From the NCBI GenBank assembly GCA_016705575.1, contig JADIXX010000005.1, positions 1 through 64,000 on the forward strand: 64,000 nt of DNA, in the 5' to 3' direction. The DNA comes from Candidatus Aalborgicola defluviihabitans. GTDB lineage: Bacteria; Pseudomonadota; Gammaproteobacteria; Burkholderiales; Burkholderiaceae_C. Both the position numbers and the translations under genes were made by a program. The notes under the pieces were generated by a model. It searched no databases, was not told the DNA's origin, and was given only the letters and a program-made list of their open reading frames with translations. The stretch's first letter is position 1, and each line of letters opens with the position of its first letter. Below, in pieces: positions 60,259-64,000 of this stretch.

Positions 60259-60810
60259 ATGACTGGTTCACCCCAATCCCCGCAAACCATCACCCTGGGC
60301 GGGGGCTGCTTCTGGTGCACAGAGGCTGTATATGTGCAGGTGCGCGGCGTGCTGGATGTAGAGTCTGGCTTCAGCAACGGGCAATCACAAAACCCCAGTT
60401 ACGAAGACGTATGTACCGGCGCCACAGGCCATAACGAGGTAGTCAAGCTGGTCTATGACCCGGCGCAAATTTCCACGCGCGAGGTACTGGAGATTTTCTT
60501 TGTCATCCACGATCCGACCACACTCAACCGCCAGGGCAATGACACCGGCACGCAATACCGTAGCGGCATTTACTTCTCGACGCCTGAGCAGCAGGCTGTG
60601 GCTAAAGAAGTGATCGCCGAGATGGCCGCCAGCGGCACATATAGCCAGGCGATCGTGACGGAAGTGCTGCCAGTATCCAACTACTGGCCAGCCGAGGACT
60701 ACCACCAGGACTTCTTCGCCCGCAACCCGGACCAGGGCTACTGTATGGCCGTGGCAGCGCCCAAGGTGGCCAAGTTTCGCAAGACGTTTTTACGCCTGCA
60801 AAAAGACTGA
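60259..60810 (+). CDS. msrA: Peptide-methionine (S)-S-oxide reductase
   Basis: Repairs methionine sulfoxide in proteins, 183 aa, cytosolic. Catalytic motif GCFWC with C17 and C20 near the N-terminus, the YEDVCTGATGHNEVVKLVYD block, and the substrate-binding YRSGIYF. AAGGAGG lies 6 bp before the ATG at 60259, which decides the start against an in-frame upstream codon. Single gene, with the hemerythrin gene convergent after it. Confidence 0.96.
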   Translation: MTGSPQSPQTITLGGGCFWCTEAVYVQVRGVLDVESGFSNGQSQNPSYEDVCTGATGHNEVVKLVYDPAQISTREVLEIFFVIHDPTTLNRQGNDTGTQYRSGIYFSTPEQQAVAKEVIAEMAASGTYSQAIVTEVLPVSNYWPAEDYHQDFFARNPDQGYCMAVAAPKVAKFRKTFLRLQKD

Positions 60811-60869
60811 ACACTTGACGAAGGCCATGTCCGACAGCGCGCTTCGGCAGGCGCGTCTGCCAGAAACGC

Positions 60870-61388
60870 TCAGTATTTTGAGACGTAAAGCGGATACAGT
60901 GTCAATTCTTCACGTTTCATGCGGGTGCTGACAACACTACCGATTTGATCGAGTTCCCCGGAAAATGACGACAGATCTGCATCGGAACTCTTTTCAATCT
61001 CCTTGTATTTTTCAAGAAAATCCAGGACGTTTTTTCCAATGCCATCCATTTCCTTGCGAAATGATCGAACCAGCGCCGAATTGATTTCATCCCCCGCCAT
61101 CTGCTGCTGCAGATAGATGTAAAGGCGCATGTTCTCAGTGAGAAGGTGATTTCGAACGAGCGCACCGAATTCCTTCAGATTGCCAGAGACCGTTGCAAGA
61201 TCGCGGCGAGTGAAGTTCTCTTTGATGCTGTCGTAAAGCTGGAACAACCGACGGTGATCTCCGATCAGATCTTTGATTAATTCCGGGTAGAACTGAATCC
61301 CCCCAGATTGTGTCGGCGCGGGCGCAGGCGCAGGCGCAGCAGCTGGTGCAGATTTTTTTTCTTCCTTCTTCTTAAAAAAATCAAACAT
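60870..61388 (-). CDS. Hemerythrin-like (HHE) domain protein
   Basis: A 172-aa protein with a lysine-rich start (MFDFFKKKEEKK), an Ala/Pro linker and a four-helix domain. H45 in LIGDHRRLFQLYD and H81-LLTE-E85-like spacing in RNHLLTENMRLY fit the first ligands of a hemerythrin fold. The later ligands are not clearly kept (the third helix has LDFLEKYKEIE without histidine), so iron binding may be altered. GGAGAAG precedes the ATG at 61388. An FNR-type box lies about 180 bp upstream. Possible role in oxygen, NO or iron handling (inference). Confidence 0.7.
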   Translation of the reverse strand: MFDFFKKKEEKKSAPAAAPAPAPAPTQSGGIQFYPELIKDLIGDHRRLFQLYDSIKENFTRRDLATVSGNLKEFGALVRNHLLTENMRLYIYLQQQMAGDEINSALVRSFRKEMDGIGKNVLDFLEKYKEIEKSSDADLSSFSGELDQIGSVVSTRMKREELTLYPLYVSKY

Positions 61389-61700
61389 GCAAATCTTCTC
61401 CTCTTTTGCGACTGAAGCCACTACTACCCTGCTAGTAGGTTTGTTATCTTATCCCAAGCGAACTGCGTCATTTGACTGAATTTTCCCATTGCCGAAACTT
61501 GTCGCCTTTTTGGGAAATGCACAATAAAGGCGGTATTTTTTTCACCAAATTGACGTACTGTTTGACGGTAATCAAGGCGATGAATTGCGTGGTGGTGTTC
61601 CACCTCTGCTTTATCCTCGCAGTGGGTATTGTTCTGATTGGCTTCACCTCCCACAACAATCCACCACGACGCGGCGTGGAGGCTGGCACACTTTTTCGCG
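61389..61700. other. Intergenic region of 312 bp with an FNR-type box
   Basis: Lies between the start of the hemerythrin gene and the end of the SDR gene. It contains the box at 61562-61575 and AT-rich stretches (TATTTTTTTCACC), but no convincing gene or terminator. Frames that cross it on the plus strand run into antisense of the SDR gene and look like shadows. Confidence 0.55.
61562..61575. promoter_or_regulatory. FNR/Anr-type box upstream of the hemerythrin-like gene
   Basis: TTGACGGTAATCAA matches TTGAT-N4-ATCAA at 9 of 10 positions. It is 174 bp from the hemerythrin ATG, which is the only gene starting from this region inside the window. A clear -10 hexamer at the class II distance is not seen, so it is less certain than the ubiU box. 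Confidence 0.5.
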
Positions 61701-62552
61701 TTAAGGTGCGTCTAGGTACCCGCTTTGGGTCGATTCCGTTATGGACATGGCGTGCGCCAACTTGCGCGAGAGGCGTGTTCCCCAAAAGCCCATCTTGGCT
61801 TTCGGGCCGACAAAGCAATAGTCGTCACCCCGCTGTACCGCTTTGACTACCCCATTGGCCACCACATCGGGCGTGCACCCGTGGGTGCGGTAGTACTCCT
61901 GTTGCTGCAGCAACTGGCGCTGGGTAATGTTGGCCCCCACCGTCTTGCCTGCCAGCAGCGGCGTGTTGATGATGCCCGGGCAGACGCGCGTAATGCCCAC
62001 CGGGCTGTGCTCGGCGGCCAGCTCCATCGCCAGTACGTCACTCAGGCCCAGAACTGCGTGTTTGCTGGCGCAATAGGCCGTGATGTTGGGTGCGCCCAAA
62101 AAGCTGGCGAGTGAGCCAATGTTGACGATGCGGCGCGGCCCGCCTGCCGCCTTCATGGCCGGCAAAAATGCGCGGCACATGAGGACGATGCCCATGAGGT
62201 TGACCTGAAACATGCGTTGCCACATCTCTAGCGAGGTTTCCATAAAACCGCCGAGATAATAAATACCGGCGTTGTTGACCAATACATCCAATGCGCCCAC
62301 ATCGCTTTGCACACGTGTGGCGCAGGCGTTGACAGACGCCTCATTGGAGACATCGCACACATAGGTCAGGCAGCTGGGCGCCCCTGCGGCCAGCACCAAC
62401 TGGCGGGCGGCTTCCAGTGCGGCCTCGTTCAGGTCGGTGATGATGACGCGGGCGCCTTGTTTGGCAAATGCCTGCGCACACGACAGGCCAATGCCCGATG
62501 CCGCGCCGGTGATGAGAACCACTTTGCCGTGGAGGGATGCAATAGCAGACAT
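61701..62552 (-). CDS. Short-chain dehydrogenase/reductase
   Basis: NAD(P)-dependent oxidoreductase of the classical SDR family, 283 aa. Cofactor motif TGAASGIG at 15-22, DVSN and NNAGIYYLGGF in the following strands, and catalytic S-Y-K as IGSLASFLGA and YCASK. An acidic residue after the second strand (IITDLNE) suggests NAD preference. The substrate is unknown. Its start is 3 bp after the stop of the cytochrome c/propeller gene, so the two are one operon. Confidence 0.87.
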   Translation of the reverse strand: MSAIASLHGKVVLITGAASGIGLSCAQAFAKQGARVIITDLNEAALEAARQLVLAAGAPSCLTYVCDVSNEASVNACATRVQSDVGALDVLVNNAGIYYLGGFMETSLEMWQRMFQVNLMGIVLMCRAFLPAMKAAGGPRRIVNIGSLASFLGAPNITAYCASKHAVLGLSDVLAMELAAEHSPVGITRVCPGIINTPLLAGKTVGANITQRQLLQQQEYYRTHGCTPDVVANGVVKAVQRGDDYCFVGPKAKMGFWGTRLSRKLAHAMSITESTQSGYLDAP

Positions 62553-62555
62553 GGT

Positions 62556-64000
62556 TTAGTGCGCCTTATTGGGGTTGTTGAGTTTGTTGAGTTTGTTAAG
62601 GTGATGGGCTTGGTGCTCGGGAATGAGCGATTCCGTGCTGGCCTTGTCTGGCTGTAGGCAGAAGAAAGCGGGCATTTGGTCTTCATGGGCGTAGGCTGGC
62701 AAATTGGAGTTGGAGGCGCAGACCTTGCCGTCTTGGGTGAATTCAAAATCGCGGAACCAGATCACGCGGTGGGGCATGGGGTACATGACAAACTCTTTGT
62801 CTTTGGGGATGTAGCGGGTGATGCGGTCCGAGTTGTTGGTGGCAATCCACACGTCACCATGCTTGTCCACGTTCAGCGCGTAGGGCAGCTCAAACTCGTT
62901 GGCCGCCAACAGGGGCAAGGCGGTGCTTTCAAACTGCTGGGTGGAGGGGTCAAAACGCATCAGGTAACCCTCGTCAAAGGACGGAATCCACAAAATGCCG
63001 TTGCTATCAAAGCGCATGCGGCGCGGGCCTTTGTGGGGCACGTCGTATTCGGTCACCTGCAAGGTCTTGGGATCGATATGGCCGATCTTGTTGGCCAGCA
63101 GTTTGGAATACCAAATGCCGCCATCCTTGGGGTTGATGTCGATGCCATACGGCCAGTTCATGATGTCGCGCCCGCCGTTGAGCCACTTGTGGTGCGACAG
63201 CGCCAGGTGCAAATTGCCCTTGGGCCACAGCCCTGCGATTTTGAGCATGAGCCCAAAGAAGTAATCGGTAATGCCGCGCATCACGCCGTTGTGCGGCAGA
63301 GCCACCTCGGTGAACTTCCCGGTGTGGGTGTCAAACCTGAGCACCATGTTGGAGGCCAGCATGGTGAACCACAGGTTCTCGTCTTTGTCGGCACGGATGG
63401 TGTGCGAATACAAGCCCTTGTGCCACAAAAATCCGCGTGGAATGGGGTACAGCTTCCACTCCTTGGTGGCCGGCTGGAACATGAGTAAGTTCGACGAGAG
63501 CGCGCCGGTAAAGAAAACGCGTCCGTCTGAAATCTGCACGCCGCTGTGTGGGCCGTGCTTGCCGGTGAAGATGCCGATGGGCAGCTCAATGCCGTTGAAG
63601 TTGCCGCCTTCTTTTTCGTCGGTCACCGGCATTTTGTAGATGTCAATTTTGCCGCTGACGCGGTCCAAAATGTGGACCTCGTCGCGGCCTTCGTCGATGC
63701 CCATCAGCTTGTCGTCACTCAAAACAATGGTGTCGTGCAAGAAAGACATGGGTGTTGCGGCATGCCATTCTTCAATGCGCGCTTTGGATTGCTCTGGCGA
63801 GAAATCATTCACCTGAATGGCCTTGACTGGTTTGCCGGTAAAACCGTTGTTCAGCAATTGGGTGATGCTTTGGGTTTCACGCCAAGTCAGCAGCGCGGTG
63901 TAGCCTTCCATGCGGCGCACCACCTTGCTCCACTCCTTCTCGTCACGCGGGCGACGGGTTAACGAGTTGCCTTGCTGGTGGCAATAGGCACATTGCGAGA
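62556..64000 (-). CDS. Cytochrome c / Vgb-like beta-propeller fusion protein (5' end outside window)
   Basis: At least 481 residues are visible and the frame stays open to the window edge. At the upstream end CAYCHQQGNS is a c-type heme motif (CxxCH), followed by WSKVVRRMEGY, as in small cytochrome c domains. The rest is a beta-propeller with repeats such as MDINPKDGGIWYSKLLANKI-like blades (here GIDINPKDGGIWYSKLLANK), ADKDENLWFTMLASNMVLRF and VDKHGDVWIATNNSDRITRY, as in streptogramin-lyase (Vgb)/NHL proteins. A periplasmic redox or binding role is likely; the substrate is unknown. The C-terminus is a short Asn/Lys repeat (LNKLNKLNNPNK). Confidence 0.75.
   Translation of the reverse strand, partial: SQCAYCHQQGNSLTRRPRDEKEWSKVVRRMEGYTALLTWRETQSITQLLNNGFTGKPVKAIQVNDFSPEQSKARIEEWHAATPMSFLHDTIVLSDDKLMGIDEGRDEVHILDRVSGKIDIYKMPVTDEKEGGNFNGIELPIGIFTGKHGPHSGVQISDGRVFFTGALSSNLLMFQPATKEWKLYPIPRGFLWHKGLYSHTIRADKDENLWFTMLASNMVLRFDTHTGKFTEVALPHNGVMRGITDYFFGLMLKIAGLWPKGNLHLALSHHKWLNGGRDIMNWPYGIDINPKDGGIWYSKLLANKIGHIDPKTLQVTEYDVPHKGPRRMRFDSNGILWIPSFDEGYLMRFDPSTQQFESTALPLLAANEFELPYALNVDKHGDVWIATNNSDRITRYIPKDKEFVMYPMPHRVIWFRDFEFTQDGKVCASNSNLPAYAHEDQMPAFFCLQPDKASTESLIPEHQAHHLNKLNKLNNPNKAH

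Noticed and set aside
61472..61846. Plus-strand frame of 124 codons after the hemerythrin gene
   Set aside because: Half of it is antisense to the SDR gene; no ribosome-binding site or recognisable domain.
62567..62605. 9-bp tandem repeat at the end of the propeller gene as a regulatory element
   Set aside because: It encodes the C-terminal Asn/Lys repeat and has under three units; low complexity is a sufficient explanation.

Overview
The window is a chromosomal segment of a GC-rich Gram-negative bacterium. The gene set (LPS core genes waaC and waaA, LolA, TolC and RND efflux, UbiUVT plus UbiD, CcoG) and protein character point to a betaproteobacterium of the Comamonadaceae, most likely near Rhodoferax or Polaromonas. 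This is inferred from protein families and from a dispersed repeat type I associate with that family; no search was run. I saw no rRNA, tRNA, CRISPR array, prophage or transposase gene.

Layout. 1-10.3 kb: a partial EamA transporter, a quinone oxidoreductase, an outer-membrane barrel, an M1 peptidase lipoprotein with a coupled membrane protein, then lspA, ileS and ribF. 10.3-17.1 kb: an HNH endonuclease, a DUF1631 protein, PPi-dependent phosphofructokinase, and an ECF sigma operon whose last gene looks split into a membrane part and an ankyrin part. 17.2-25.4 kb: a two-subunit acyl-CoA dehydrogenase, YceH, purN, a secreted nuclease, a Spy/CpxP-like protein, an RsmB-type methyltransferase and a fatty-acid desaturase. 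25.4-31 kb: rpmB-rpmG, trxB, a Crp-family regulator, ftsK and lolA. 31-38.7 kb: a sensor kinase translationally coupled to a GlpV-like solute-binding protein, two membrane proteins, and two alkylation-repair genes. 38.8-40 kb: an AT-rich gene of unknown function. 40-51.4 kb: phosphomannomutase, waaC, waaA, tolC, a rhodanese, a Pcm-family methyltransferase and a TetR-MFP-RND efflux operon. 51.5-56.3 kb: ubiU-ubiV-hemolysin III-ubiT-ubiD behind a near-perfect FNR-type box. 56.5-64 kb: ccoG, an acyl-CoA dehydrogenase, a DUF2726 protein, msrA, a hemerythrin-like protein with an FNR-type box upstream, an SDR and a cytochrome c/beta-propeller fusion cut by the window end.

The most unusual signal is a dispersed repeat of about 54 bp, with at least ten copies in this window. 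Several lie between genes or supply a stop codon. Four lie inside reading frames (qor, ileS, lolA, waaA). The two sense copies share one reading phase, and the two antisense copies share another. In lolA the repeat encodes almost the whole signal peptide, and in waaA it makes an extra stretch. A second, palindromic repeat sits before the HNH gene and between rpmB and rpmG.

Functionally, the window links quinone and respiratory physiology under low oxygen (FNR boxes, UbiUVT, CcoG, hemerythrin), envelope biogenesis (LspA, LolA, Waa, TolC) and ordinary housekeeping.
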